Below are positions 9,407 to 18,959 of a DNA stretch of 64,000 bases, one piece after another. The notes below the pieces were generated by a model. That model saw only the letters and a program-made list of their open reading frames with translations, searched no databases and had not been told where the DNA came from. How positions within the stretch are numbered: position 1 is the first letter of the stretch; every line of letters begins with the position of its first letter. The stretch covers positions 1,364,001-1,428,000 of the forward strand of contig OZ251223.1 of assembly GCA_965240325.2 (NCBI GenBank), in the 5' to 3' direction. The stretch is from Rebecca billardiae RCC1528. Taxonomy: Eukaryota; Haptophyta. A program made the translations under genes and the position numbers.

Positions 9407-10742
9407 GGTTGTATAACCGCTCGGTTATGCGGGTATAACTCACCGGTAGCCCTCATGAGGGCGGGCTGGCAGCCAGGGTCCGGCTGCCTGGAGGTTTTCC
9501 GGTCGTCAAGCCGAGCCAGGCCCGGATTGGGCGCGGGTCTGGATTTGCTCAGCAGCTGCTCGGCAAGCGATGCGCATCTGGGTGCGGCCGCGCTCGCTGG
9601 CTGCACCCGCGGCGCTGCGGCCGGCGTGGCTGCTCTGGTCACCGCTGCGCTGGTGGCTGCTCCTCCTCTGGGAGTTGTTTCTTCCAGGTGCGTGTGCGTC
9701 GGCGGTAGGCCGCCCTCAGCCCTCGCTCTCTCCACTCGTGCACCTGCCCTGCTTGCTCTCTGCTTTCGATGGGGGCGCCTCGGAGCCGCTTCGAGGCGTC
9801 CCCGTCTGCAATCTTCTCATGCTCTATCTGCTTTCGATGGGGGCGCCTCGGAACCGCTTCGAGGCGTCCCCGTCTGCAATCTATCTTCTCATGCTCTGCT
9901 TTCGATGGGGGTGCCTCGGAACCGCTTCGAGGCGTCCCCGTCTGCAATCTTCTCATGCTCTGCTTTCGATGGGGGCGCCTCGGAACCGCTTCGAGGCGTC
10001 CCCGTCTGCAATCTTCTCATGCTCTGCTTTCGATGGGGGCGCCTGGGAACCGCTCCCAGGCGTCCCCGTCTGCAATCTTCTCACGCTTCGCAGTCTCGCT
10101 TGCCTTCATCGCCTGGCGGGTGGGTGCTGCTCTCTCCTTCTCTGCCGCCTCCTCTGCAGTCTGCCGTGCACTGCTGTGTGTGGGATGCGACCTGCTACCT
10201 TATCTGACGCTACGCGTGCGTGTCTCGCGCCTGCTTCCCGCCTGCGCAGCCGCCGCCGCGCATGTCTTCGTGCCCACTGTCGCATGCCGTCTGGATCGTC
10301 CTTACTCATACAACCCTGCGGGGAGCCCCTCTGGGCCTCTGCCGCCTTCGGTCCTCGCGCTACCCCTTCGGCGGCCTCGGCCTCTTCGGGCCCCCGGCCA
10401 CCACCCCTGCGGGGTGTGGCATTCCACACCTCCTTCTGGGTGGAGGCCCTCGAGGCCTCTGCCTCCTGGGGCGCCGCGCTCTGCCCAAACTTGCGTTGGG
10501 GGGGGGGGGGGGGGGGTCGGCTGCCAGCGCCTGCGGTCTACGTGCTCCATCGAGTACTTCCTCTTCGGCGTCTAGGCGGTCATCGGCTTCTGTCGGCGTA
10601 GTTGCTCGAATGCATCGGCGAGTCCTTCCTGGTCGGCGTCGCATCCTGGACGGCTTCGGGGGTGTGACCTAGTCACCTCACGCGTTTATCAACGCGGCCC
10701 CCACCTCAATCTACTCTCATGTGGGTCTACCGAGTGAGTTAT
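9407..10742 (+). repeat. Hairpin-rich tandem element, copy 1 (long form)
   Basis: This unit and the next start with the same ~280 bp (GGTTGTATAACCGCTCGG) and end with the same ~300 bp (finishing CCGAGTGAGTTAT). They lie directly head to tail. The start holds a row of inverted repeats: ATAACCG-CT-CGGTTAT, the perfect 14-bp palindrome GCCCTCATGAGGGC, and CAGCC...GGCTG. Near the end are GTGAC-CTA-GTCAC, CGCGTT-TATC-AACGCG and CCCAC...GTGGG. A run of about 17 G lies at ~10498-10516. The long form has ~750 bp of extra central sequence including the hairpin minisatellite. The ORFs crossing it have no recognisable domain. It could be a non-autonomous mobile element or a structured non-coding RNA locus. 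Strand is assigned arbitrarily. Confidence 0.8.
9763..10078 (+). repeat. Minisatellite of five hairpin units (64-68 bp)
   Basis: Five units begin CTTTCGATGGGGG at 9763, 9831, 9899, 9963 and 10027, with periods of 68, 68, 64 and 64 bp. Each contains a 12-13 bp stem, GGGGGCGCCTCG paired with CGAGGCGTCCCC, around a loop of about 7-9 nt containing CCGCT. Unit 5 instead reads GGGGGCGCCTGGG and CCCAGGCGTCCCC, and still pairs perfectly at the altered positions. Linkers read TCTGCAATCTTCTCATGCTC. Confidence 0.95.
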
Positions 10743-11391
10743 GGTTGTATAACCGCTCGGTTATGCGGGTATAACTCACCGGTAGCCCTCATGAGGGCGG
10801 GCTGGCAGCCAGGGTCCGGCTGCCTGGAGGTTTTCCGGTCGTCAAGCCGAGCCAGGCCCTGATTGGGCGCGGGTCTGGATTTGCTCAGCAGCTGCTCGGC
10901 AAGCGATGCGCATCTGGGTGCGGCCGCGCTCGCTGGCTGCACCCGCGGCGCTGCGGCCGGCGTGGCTGCTCTGGTCACCGCTGCGCTGGTGGCTGCTCCT
11001 CCTCTGGGAGTTGTTTCTCCCTGCCCTCCCACCCTGCTGGTTGCTGGGTGGGCATGGCCTTGGGTGCGCGCGGTGTCGGGGGGGTGGAGGCCCTCGAGGC
11101 CTCTGCCTCCTGGGGCGCCGCGCTCTGCCCAAACTTGCGTTGGGGGGGGGGGGGGGGGGGGGCGTCGGCTGCCAGCGCCTGCGGTCTACGTGCTCCATCG
11201 AGTACTTCCTCTTCGGCGTCTAGGCGGTCATCGGCTTCTGTCGGCGTAGTTGCTCGAATGCATCGGCGAGTCCTTCCTGGTCGGCGTCGCATCCTGGACG
11301 GCTTCGGGGGTGTGACCTAGTCACCTCACGCGTTTATCAACGCGGCCCCCACCTCAATCTACTCTCATGTGGGTCTACCGAGTGAGTTATG
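10743..11391 (+). repeat. Hairpin-rich tandem element, copy 2 (short form)
   Basis: Second tandem unit with the same left (~280 bp) and right (~300 bp) parts as copy 1. The centre is only ~60 bp of different sequence, so the minisatellite is missing. It carries its own poly-G run (~20 G, 11142-11161). Differences from copy 1 in the shared parts are few (for example one T/C change at 10860), so the duplication is recent. Confidence 0.8.
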
Positions 11392-11689
11392 AGTTGTGAC
11401 TCGGTCGGGAAAGGCGGGCGGACTTCGTCGGCGCTTTGGGCCCGAGTGTGTGAATCATTTGCAACGGAAGGTCAGCATTTATAATAATTATTAAATTACG
11501 TGGCCGCCGGAAGATCTTCATCTTGGCCGGGATTTCAGCCTTTGATGAGATTTGAGGATGTTTGGTCCACCAAAGGACCATGTCCAACCGCCCTTGTTTG
11601 GTCCCATCTCCCAGGATCCTGGCCGGAGACTGATGATGAGATCTCTCAAGCGCAGAGGAAGCGCGAGCACGGCGGTTGACTGACCCGCC

Positions 11690-14275
11690 ATGGGGGCGGT
11701 TGTCGACGCCGCCGGCGCGCCGGCGTCGCGCGACGACTTCGAGGTGCTGGCAAAGATCGGGCAGGGGGCGTTCGGCGCGGTGTACAAGGCGAAGCGGCGC
11801 GCCGACGGCGCGCTGCGCGTGCTCAAGTCGATCGAGGTCGTCGGCCTCTCGCGCAAGGAGCAGGAGGACGCGCTGAACGAGGTGCGCATCCTCGCCTCGC
11901 TCGCGCACGCGCACATCGTGCGGTACGACGACTCGTTCGTGGACGGCACGAGCATGCACATCGTGATGGAGTACTGCGCCCACGGCGACGTGCGCCACGC
12001 GCTCGAGGCGCGGCAGGGCAAGCTGCTGCCCGAGCCCACCGTGTGGCGCTGGCTGCTGCAGGTGCTGCTCGGCCTGCGGTACGTGCACGCGCGGCGCGTG
12101 CTGCACCGCGACCTGAAGACGCTCAACCTCTTCCTCGTGGACGAGCACACCGTGCGGATCGGCGACTTCGGCGTCGCGCGGCTGATGGGCACGCACACCG
12201 ACTTTGCGCGCACGATGGTCGGCACACCGTATTACCTGAGCCCTGAGCTGTGTGAGAATCGGCCGTACGGCGAGAAGAGCGACATGTGGGCGGTGGGCGT
12301 GATCCTGTACGAGCTGTGCACGCTGCGCCACCCGTTCGACGCGCACAACCAGGGCGCGCTCATCCTCAAGATCCTGCGTGGCAAGTACCCGCCGCCGCCT
12401 GACACGTATTCACGGCCGCTGCGCGAGCTTGTGCGGCTGCTGCTGCACAGACGAGAGGAGCGCCGCCCCGCCGCGGCGGCGCTGCTGGCGCACGCGCACG
12501 TGCGCGCAAAGGCGCGCGAGCTGGGCGTCGATCTCGACGAGGACGGCAGCTTTGGCCGCGGGGGCGCCGCCGCAACCGCCGCCGCGGCCGTGGACGCGCC
12601 GCCGCCGCAGCCGCAGCCGCAGCCGCAGCCGCCGCAGCCGCAGCAGCCGCCGCGCCCGCAGCCGCCGCGCACAGGGGGCGCGAGCGCGCTGCCCGCAGCT
12701 CCGCGCGCGGCGGTGGTCGCGGCGGCGGGCGGCGGGGCGGGGGGCGCGGAGTGCGCGTGCGCTGCGGCATCCGGCGCGCTGCCGCAGCTCCCGCGCCCCG
12801 TGCGCGCCGCGGCGGCCGCCGCACGGCACAGCGGGCCGTTGCCGGCCAGCGGCGCGCGCGCACACGCGCGCGCGCACGTGGGCGGCAACCGCGTGCGCAG
12901 GCTGGGCGGCCCGGGCGGGCTAGAGCACCCGTCGACGCGGCGCGCGGCCGCGGCGGCGCGCGCGGTGCCGGCCGGCCGGCCGGCCCCGCAGCAGCCGCGC
13001 GCCGTGCCCTTCGCCCGCCCGCCGGGCGGCCGGCGTGCGCAGTGGAATGCACAAGGGGCGATCCCGCCAGACGCGGCCGGAGGCGGCGCCGCGGCGCCGC
13101 GCGCGAGCGGCGGTGCGAGCGGCGGGGGCGTGCGCGCGGCGGCAGCGGCGCTCGGCATCGAGCCAGGCCCGCGTCCCGCCCGGCCCACCGTCGCGCAGCT
13201 CCAGGCCATCGAGCGCGGCGAGGCGCCGCCCGGACTTTTTGTGCCGCCCCAGCCCACGCGCGCGCCGGACGGCAGCGCGGCCGCTGAGGAGGTGGCCGCG
13301 GTGCGCGCGCTCTCGTCGGGGCGCGCGGGCGAGGGCGGCGCGCTGGCGGAGACGGTGTCGACGCTCGCCGCGACGGCGCTCGATGGCCCCGCCCCCGCCG
13401 TCGCCGAGCGCCGCCGCTCCCGCGACGACATCTTGTCGGACGCGCGCGCGGCAGCGGCGCGCGCGCTCGCCTCCGCGGCAGCAGCCGACGACGACGACGG
13501 CAGCGATGGGCCGTCGGCGGCGCAAGGCGGCAGCGGCGACGAGGCGCTGGACGAGGAGGACGGGTGGAGCGAGGGGGCGGAGGACGAGGCTGGCGACGCC
13601 GAGCAGAGCGACGAGGGCCACGACGCCGCCGCCGACGCGTGGCACGGCACACGAGGCCTCGCCGCCGCGGAGGTTGGCGTCCATTGGCGGGTCTTGAATG
13701 GCGCCTCCGCCGAGTCGGGAGAGGGCGGCGGCGCGGCGGCCGGCGCGCGGCGCGCGCGCGGAGCCGACGGCAGCGGCTGGGCGAGCGGCGGCGACGACGA
13801 GCTGCTGGGCGAGGCAGAGCCGAGCGCGCCGGCCTTCCCCCTCGACGGCGGCGACGCCGACGTGCCGATGCGCAGCCCCACCCATGGCGAGCGCTCGCTC
13901 GGACCGTATGACCACGAGGAGGAGGAGGCCGAGGCCGACGGCTGGGCGGACGACGACACTTCGCCCGAGCCGCCCTCCGGTGTGTACGCTGCCGAGCTCG
14001 AGGCGCGCGCCGCGGAGCTCCGGCGCGCGTGCGTCGAGGCGGTGTCCGCCGAGACGTTCGCCGAGCTGTATGGATACTTCAAGGCGCGCACCGACGCCGA
14101 CGCCGGCGCAGCAGACGGCGGCGCCGCGCCCGGCCTCGACGCGTCCGAGCGCTCGTCAGACGAGCTGGTCGCGTTTGTGTACGAGCGCATCCCGGTGCAC
14201 AAGTCGGAGACGATCACCAAGATCTTCCAGCTGCTCTTCCTCGAGGACGAGATCCGAGAGGCCCACGGCGCGTGA
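11690..14275 (+). CDS. NIMA-related (NEK-family) serine/threonine protein kinase
   Basis: An 861-residue protein. The kinase domain (about residues 15-280) has the Gly loop IGQGAFGAVYKAK, the ATP-anchoring Lys in RVLKSI, the hinge MEYCAHGDV, the catalytic HRDLKTLNLFL, the metal-binding DFG in IGDFGVARLM and the activation segment TMVGTPYYLSPELCENRPYG. The last two are hallmarks of the NEK family, which controls cilia, basal bodies and the cell cycle. A long Ala/Pro/Glu-rich disordered region follows, with PQPQPQ repeats near residue 305. A conserved-looking C-terminal helical segment (residues ~760-861, with ERIPVHKSETITKIFQLLFL) closes the protein. No intron is needed. All catalytic residues are present, so it should be an active kinase. 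The substrate is unknown. Confidence 0.92.
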   Translation: MGAVVDAAGAPASRDDFEVLAKIGQGAFGAVYKAKRRADGALRVLKSIEVVGLSRKEQEDALNEVRILASLAHAHIVRYDDSFVDGTSMHIVMEYCAHGDVRHALEARQGKLLPEPTVWRWLLQVLLGLRYVHARRVLHRDLKTLNLFLVDEHTVRIGDFGVARLMGTHTDFARTMVGTPYYLSPELCENRPYGEKSDMWAVGVILYELCTLRHPFDAHNQGALILKILRGKYPPPPDTYSRPLRELVRLLLHRREERRPAAAALLAHAHVRAKARELGVDLDEDGSFGRGGAAATAAAAVDAPPPQPQPQPQPPQPQQPPRPQPPRTGGASALPAAPRAAVVAAAGGGAGGAECACAAASGALPQLPRPVRAAAAAARHSGPLPASGARAHARAHVGGNRVRRLGGPGGLEHPSTRRAAAAARAVPAGRPAPQQPRAVPFARPPGGRRAQWNAQGAIPPDAAGGGAAAPRASGGASGGGVRAAAAALGIEPGPRPARPTVAQLQAIERGEAPPGLFVPPQPTRAPDGSAAAEEVAAVRALSSGRAGEGGALAETVSTLAATALDGPAPAVAERRRSRDDILSDARAAAARALASAAAADDDDGSDGPSAAQGGSGDEALDEEDGWSEGAEDEAGDAEQSDEGHDAAADAWHGTRGLAAAEVGVHWRVLNGASAESGEGGGAAAGARRARGADGSGWASGGDDELLGEAEPSAPAFPLDGGDADVPMRSPTHGERSLGPYDHEEEEAEADGWADDDTSPEPPSGVYAAELEARAAELRRACVEAVSAETFAELYGYFKARTDADAGAADGGAAPGLDASERSSDELVAFVYERIPVHKSETITKIFQLLFLEDEIREAHGA

Positions 14276-14937
14276 GCTCAGAGCTGTCAGCGAGCAGAGG
14301 CAGACGTCGGATTATCAGATGCCATCGCGTGATGATGAGACAGAGTCACACATGCTGCTGAGATGTATGAGGCGTCGTCGTAGTCCGCCTAGTCCGAGTA
14401 GTCGACTAAGGATCGTACGGCCACACTCACAGCTAGCAGTACGGTCACTACTCTGATTCGAGTCTGACTAACTGACGGTGGCTCTCTCCGCGCTGCTCTG
14501 GCTCCGGCTCCGCCCCCCCCCCTCCAGCTCCGTTACGTCATTGGCCCCGAGCCGAAGTCAACGGGTAGAGAGACGCATCGGGTAGTAGTACCCGCACGCG
14601 CACTCACTACTGCTCGATCCGCCCGACATTGGCCATGCACGCGCAGGCGTGCTCTCAACTGCCCGGGCTGGCCGAGCACGCAGCAGGCAAGCGGCGACAA
14701 GGACAGGTGTGGGCACGTCAGCAAGGTGTCGGAGCGTCTCCGGCACACGGGCACACCTCCCACGAGACCATCTACGCCACCCCGCCCTCGCTGTCGGGAC
14801 GCCCTACCGTGCGTACACGCGCAAGGCACGCGGGGCACGCACGTGCGGCAGCCATCGAGCCGTCGGCGGGGACAATGTACAATAATTGCGCCATGCAATT
14901 TCGGACCCCCCCCCGCTTCATGGCCTCATCGCCTACG
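14276..14937. other. Intergenic, no gene seen
   Basis: Contains the 3' flank of the kinase gene and the 5' region of the sulfotransferase gene. The sulfotransferase frame stays open upstream to an ATG at 14635, but homology with the copy at 44.2 kb argues that this stretch is untranslated. Confidence 0.5.
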
Positions 14938-16074
14938 ATGGCGGCGCCTATCCATGCTACTAGTATCGTGCTGCTGAGCTGTGCCTGCCTGGCTGAGCCC
15001 GACGTCCTCCTCATTGGCTCGCACCACAAGACTGGCACGGCCTTGATGCGAGGCATGCTTCGTCCGAAGCAGGTGGAAACCTCCGCCCGGCTGATCAACG
15101 TAACCTGCAAGGTCATCCCAGGAAGGAGGGTCAAGCACGAGGCGGAGTTGACGCCGACAATAAATGCAGCCCGTCTCTCGCGCCTGAAGGACGACGCATC
15201 TGCGCCCGATGTGACTGTCTTCTCGATGTCCAACCTCTCGCCGTTCCAGACGCCGACGCCATCGGAAGTGCGCCCGTGCGTGGTGCACATGACGCGAGAC
15301 CCGATCGAGCAGGCCGTCTCCGCGTACCTCTACCACGAGCGGGTCGGCGCTGAGAACCTGGCACAGGCTGCGCGCGCGGGCGTCGCAATCGAAGACTACT
15401 GGCAGACTTCTGGCAAAGGTCCACTGGAAGGCTGGATGCACAACACGAGGTGGCGGGCCCCATGTGCCGCAGCGGGCGCCGTGAGTGGCGACGCGAGTGC
15501 ACTGCAGGTCAACATTTCGCTCTTCGAGCTGAACAGGCGCGCGACTCGACTCGCTGGCCCCGAGGCGGGCGTCCTGTGCGAGCTCGAGGGGCGCACGTAT
15601 GGCGCAGTGCGTAGTATGGCGGCGACGGCTCTGTCGTTGCGCGCGTACGAGCGCGCCGTCAACGTCGACCTCAGCGATTGGGCGGTGGACGCGAGCGCCA
15701 TCGCGGCACGGGTCGCGCGCGTCTGCGCCGCGCCGGGGAGCCGGCTGGTGGAGTTCTTCAACGCCACCGTCCAGCAAGCCGCGGACAACGGGCTCTTCGG
15801 CAAAACGGGCGGACTGCATGTGAACTCACAGCATTCGCTCGCGTCGCGGCTGGCCGCGTTCCTGCGCGCGGGCGATTTGTCGGCCGTGGCGCAGCGGCTG
15901 CCGGCGGAGAACGCGCGCGCGCTCGAGCAGGTCTACGTGGACTTCATGCAGGTCGCGAAGTGCTTCTACGAGGTGCGCACGCCTCTCAACTTGCGGCAGC
16001 AACGTGCGCACACGCGAGCGAGCCTGCAACCGCCCGAGATGTGCCCGCCCGATGTGATCAGTGCCGCCAGTTAG
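14938..16074 (+). CDS. Secreted/Golgi sulfotransferase-like protein, paralogue 1
   Basis: 378 residues from the ATG at 14938, chosen because the homologous copy at 44.2 kb starts at the matching ATG. In-frame ATGs at 14920, 14893 and 14635 exist. A signal peptide (ATSIVLLSCACLAEPD) is followed by DVLLIGSHHKTGTALMRG. The KTGT element fits the phosphate-binding loop that holds the 5'-phosphosulfate of PAPS in sulfotransferases. The later MTRDPIEQAVSAYLYH fits the 3'-phosphate-binding Arg/Ser motif. The role would be transfer of sulfate to a glycan or protein in the secretory pathway, with acceptor unknown. The C-terminal third (VYVDFMQVAKCFYEVRTPLN) is nearly identical in the paralogue. It has no introns. 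Confidence 0.82.
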   Translation: MAAPIHATSIVLLSCACLAEPDVLLIGSHHKTGTALMRGMLRPKQVETSARLINVTCKVIPGRRVKHEAELTPTINAARLSRLKDDASAPDVTVFSMSNLSPFQTPTPSEVRPCVVHMTRDPIEQAVSAYLYHERVGAENLAQAARAGVAIEDYWQTSGKGPLEGWMHNTRWRAPCAAAGAVSGDASALQVNISLFELNRRATRLAGPEAGVLCELEGRTYGAVRSMAATALSLRAYERAVNVDLSDWAVDASAIAARVARVCAAPGSRLVEFFNATVQQAADNGLFGKTGGLHVNSQHSLASRLAAFLRAGDLSAVAQRLPAENARALEQVYVDFMQVAKCFYEVRTPLNLRQQRAHTRASLQPPEMCPPDVISAAS

Positions 16075-16353
16075 CGGGGCGGCCCGCGACGCCGGCGGGC
16101 CGCGGCCGGTATCGAGGGGGGCGGCGCGACGCCGTGCGCGGTGCGGGCGGCATGCCAGTGACCGCACTCTGGTGGGCCGTGGTGGCGCTCACACTCTGCG
16201 GTCCCGGGCGACAAATAGTCTCGATCGCGGATAGTACGACTCATGGCAGCAGCTCCGACCCACTGTCCCACATACAGTATGGGCTCACTGCCCCGTGGCA
16301 CTGTCTGACACTGATTCCGGCCGGCTACCGGAAATGCGGAATATGCCGGATCG

Positions 16354-16465
16354 GGGTTTGAGGTTGGGTGAGGGTGGTGGTTGGTTGGGGGCTGGCCAGG
16401 GTAGGGCTGGAGGCTTCGGCCGCCAGTCTGATCACCCGGAGCCCGTTATAAAGGGGAATTTAAAA
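16354..16465 (+). repeat. Dispersed repeat family 1, copy a
   Basis: Contains GGTTTGAGGTTGGGTGAGGG and GGCTTCGGCCGCCAGTCTGA, and ends CCCGTTATAAAGGGGAATTT. It shares its core with the copies at 18960, 19595 and (inverted) 25648, but lacks their left part. Confidence 0.9.
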
Positions 16466-16539
16466 AAGGTGATGGATAGATGATCGATCCGGTTGAAGCG
16501 GCTTGTTCAGACAGTCAGGCACCATACTTTCCACTTACA

Positions 16540-16575
16540 GTTTACTAAGAATAAGAGACGCACACAGCTCAACCC
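16540..16575 (+). repeat. Dispersed 36-bp motif, copy 1 of 3
   Basis: ACAGTTTACTAAGAATAAGA followed by GACGCACACAGCTCA. The same string recurs at 22520 and, with an 8-bp insertion, at 26012. Its role is unknown. Here it lies about 70 bp upstream of the SET gene ATG. Confidence 0.85.
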
Positions 16576-16642
16576 TGGCTCAACAGTAATCACGATGTCG
16601 ATGGCTGCCGACTAAACACGCACGTCGACTGCTCGTGCCACG

Positions 16643-18754
16643 ATGGACCCGGACGCGTGGCTGCTGGAGGCCGTGAACGCGGACCCACACGGCTACACGC
16701 GATGCGTGCGCATCGTCGCATCGCCGCAGTCTGGCGGCGGGCGCTGCGTCCTCACAACACAGCGCGTCCGCGCGGGCGAACCTTTGCTTGCCGAGCGGCC
16801 GACGCTCGCGTGCCCAGAGCCCCGCCCGGGCGAGTCCATGCACGTCGCGTTTGCTCGGGCGGTGCTCAGCCTGGCACACGTGTGCGATGTAGGACAGACG
16901 CCTGAGGCTGCCGACCCCGCTGTCCGCCGGCTACTCTCGGCGCTGCATCCGCGAACGGCGGCCGATGCACGGTGCGTGCTCGGGGCGTGCGCCGCGGCCG
17001 CGCGCGCGGCGCTCGAGCGAGATGTGGACGCGCTCGAGCGCGAGCTGAGCAGCGCAGGCGTGCGCTTCGAGCGCGTGTACGTGCTGCAGACGCTGCTCCA
17101 GATGCGCATGAACGCCTTCCGCTCCGGGCTGTACGGCGCCCTCTCGATGATCAACCACTCGTGCGCACCGTCCGCGACCAAGCTCGACCCAGCCGCCGAC
17201 GCGCGCGGTCGCTCGCGCGTGCACGCGCTGCGAGACCTGGCGGAAGGGGAGGAGGTGACGATCTGCTACCTGCCGAGCCCGCTCGTGTGCGAGCCCGCGG
17301 CGCGCGCGTGCCTCGTCGAGCAGCACCACTTCCGCCCGGCCGACCACCCGCACGCGGCCTCCGCGCGTGCGCTCGAGCTCGCGAGTGCCGAGGGCGAGGG
17401 CGAGGGGTGCTCGCCTACGCCGCAGAGCGCAGCGGCACGCGAGGCCGCGGCGAGCGTCAAGCGTACCCTGATGCAGCTGGAGCGCGAGCTCGAAGACGCC
17501 GCGGCCGAGCTCGACGATCTCACCCGTGCGCCCACCGCCGCGTCGGAGCGCAGCGCGCGTGCGTGGCGCGCCCTCGGCAACAGGCTGTCTGCGCTGGCGG
17601 GGGCCGCGGGCGCCACGGGTACCGCCGCGGGTGCAGAGGGCGCAGCGGGCGCGGCGCAGGGCGCCGGCATGGCGGGATGGGCGGAGCGCGAGGCCCGCGG
17701 CGAGGATACGAACGGCCGCACGTGCTTGCCAGGCGCAGCTGCGCTCGCAGCGGCGCCGGCTGCCTCGGTCGAGCGAGGCACGGTCACACCAGCCGACCCG
17801 GACGGGCCCCGGAGGAGCCTAGCCACGCAGCCTGGGCTGGAGCGCGCGGCCTGGGAGGCGCTGGGCGGGTGGCTGACAGCCGCGCGTGCGCAGCTGCTGC
17901 ACGCGCGCGCGCTGAGCGAGGGGCTGCGCGCGGGCGCGTTCGGCTCGGCGGGCGCCGAGCGCGTTGAGAGCGCATGCGCGCTGCTCGGCGCGTGTCTCTC
18001 TCTCAACCGCGCGTATGCTCGGCTGCTTGGCGCGCACCCGCGCTCGGGCGCGGGCGCGGGCGCGTGCGTGCTGCTGCTCCCGCCCCCCAAGCGCGCGGCG
18101 GGCGAGGCCGCCGCGCCCTCCCGGCTGCTCAGCGCGCACTGCCTCGGCGGCCACTACGAGGAGCTCGCGCACGCGATCGGTGACCTGCTCGCGCACGCGC
18201 CGCGCCGGCTGTGCGCGCAGTTTGGCGCGTGCTGGGCCAGCCCGGGCCAGGCGGCGCGGGAGCACGCCGAGCTGCTGCGCGCTGCTGAGGCCGTCCACGC
18301 CCTCTACTCGGCCGACGAGCCCGGCGGCGGCGGCACGGCGCGCGGGAGTGCTCAGGGCGTGCCGCCGCGCTCCGGCGGCATGGCGTCGGCACGCGCGCCG
18401 AGCGCTCCCGACAGCGGCGGCGCGCGTGCCACCGCCCACGCGTGGCTCGCACACAAAGCGCCTGCAGGGGCGGCGTCAGAGCGTGCTGCCTTCGGCGTGG
18501 GCGCTGCCGCTCCGGCCGGTCCTGCGGCTGCACGCCCGGGCAGCACGGGCTGCGCCGGTGGCGGGCCCGTGGGCGCCCCGCCGTCCCTGGGCGATGCCGG
18601 TGTGTGCCCGGCTGCAGGCTTCCCGTCCTCGAGCGCGGGGCCTGCGGTGTGGCCAGGCGGCACGGGGCGTGACGCGGCGCCGTCAGATGGCGCGCCGCTC
18701 CGAACAGGCGCCGCGCTTCCTGCAGATGACACGGCCTGGGACGTCTTCGCATGA
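16643..18754 (+). CDS. SET-domain (SMYD-like) lysine methyltransferase
   Basis: 703 residues. The N-terminal part (residues ~22-215) reads as a SET domain split in the SMYD manner: GGRCVLTTQRVRAGEPLLAE at the start, then LSMINHSCAPSATK (the NHSC motif near residue 170, part of the S-adenosylmethionine and substrate site), then LAEGEEVTICYLPSPLVCEP with the catalytic-type Tyr. No MYND finger is visible between the halves, unlike animal SMYD proteins. The remaining ~480 residues are Ala/Gly-rich with long helices, a probable TPR-like C-terminal lobe and disordered linkers. The likely role is S-adenosylmethionine-dependent lysine methylation of histone or non-histone proteins. It is intronless. 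Confidence 0.85.
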   Translation: MDPDAWLLEAVNADPHGYTRCVRIVASPQSGGGRCVLTTQRVRAGEPLLAERPTLACPEPRPGESMHVAFARAVLSLAHVCDVGQTPEAADPAVRRLLSALHPRTAADARCVLGACAAAARAALERDVDALERELSSAGVRFERVYVLQTLLQMRMNAFRSGLYGALSMINHSCAPSATKLDPAADARGRSRVHALRDLAEGEEVTICYLPSPLVCEPAARACLVEQHHFRPADHPHAASARALELASAEGEGEGCSPTPQSAAAREAAASVKRTLMQLERELEDAAAELDDLTRAPTAASERSARAWRALGNRLSALAGAAGATGTAAGAEGAAGAAQGAGMAGWAEREARGEDTNGRTCLPGAAALAAAPAASVERGTVTPADPDGPRRSLATQPGLERAAWEALGGWLTAARAQLLHARALSEGLRAGAFGSAGAERVESACALLGACLSLNRAYARLLGAHPRSGAGAGACVLLLPPPKRAAGEAAAPSRLLSAHCLGGHYEELAHAIGDLLAHAPRRLCAQFGACWASPGQAAREHAELLRAAEAVHALYSADEPGGGGTARGSAQGVPPRSGGMASARAPSAPDSGGARATAHAWLAHKAPAGAASERAAFGVGAAAPAGPAAARPGSTGCAGGGPVGAPPSLGDAGVCPAAGFPSSSAGPAVWPGGTGRDAAPSDGAPLRTGAALPADDTAWDVFA

Positions 18755-18959
18755 CGACGGTCACGGACACGGTGTAACTACATGCCCTGACGAGGGCATC
18801 ATCGTGATGCCCCCCTCAGGTGGGCACGGCATGAGTCCGTCCGTACGCGGAAGGTTGCTGCAAGCTGCTGAGCCGGAGGGCAGGCGGGTGCGGCCTGCCT
18901 GCTGCGGCAACTTCCGCCAATCGCAATGGCCGACGACGGTGCATGCACTCTTGTCCGCA

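Larger units (their letters stand above)
16075..16642. other. Intergenic with two dispersed repeats
   Basis: Holds one copy of dispersed repeat family 1 (16354-16465) and one copy of the TTTACTAAGAATAAGAGACG motif (16540-16575), both listed separately. The rest shows nothing recognisable. Confidence 0.6.

Noticed and set aside
9763-10078. CRISPR-like array
   Set aside because: The host is a eukaryote, the units differ in the hairpin rather than in spacers, and the linkers are nearly identical rather than unique.
9398-10601. Long plus-strand ORFs across the hairpin element
   Set aside because: Unit-5 substitutions are amino-acid-changing while base pairing is kept. No domain is present and two frames are open in parallel.
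12232-14220. 662-codon minus-strand ORF opposite the NEK kinase gene
   Set aside because: GC-rich codon usage in the real gene removes stops on the opposite strand. It is Ser/Ala/Pro-rich with no domain, and the kinase motifs are on the plus strand.
14635-14937. N-terminal extension of sulfotransferase paralogue 1
   Set aside because: The copy at 44.2 kb begins at the equivalent of 14938, directly before the signal peptide. An extension would bury the signal peptide.
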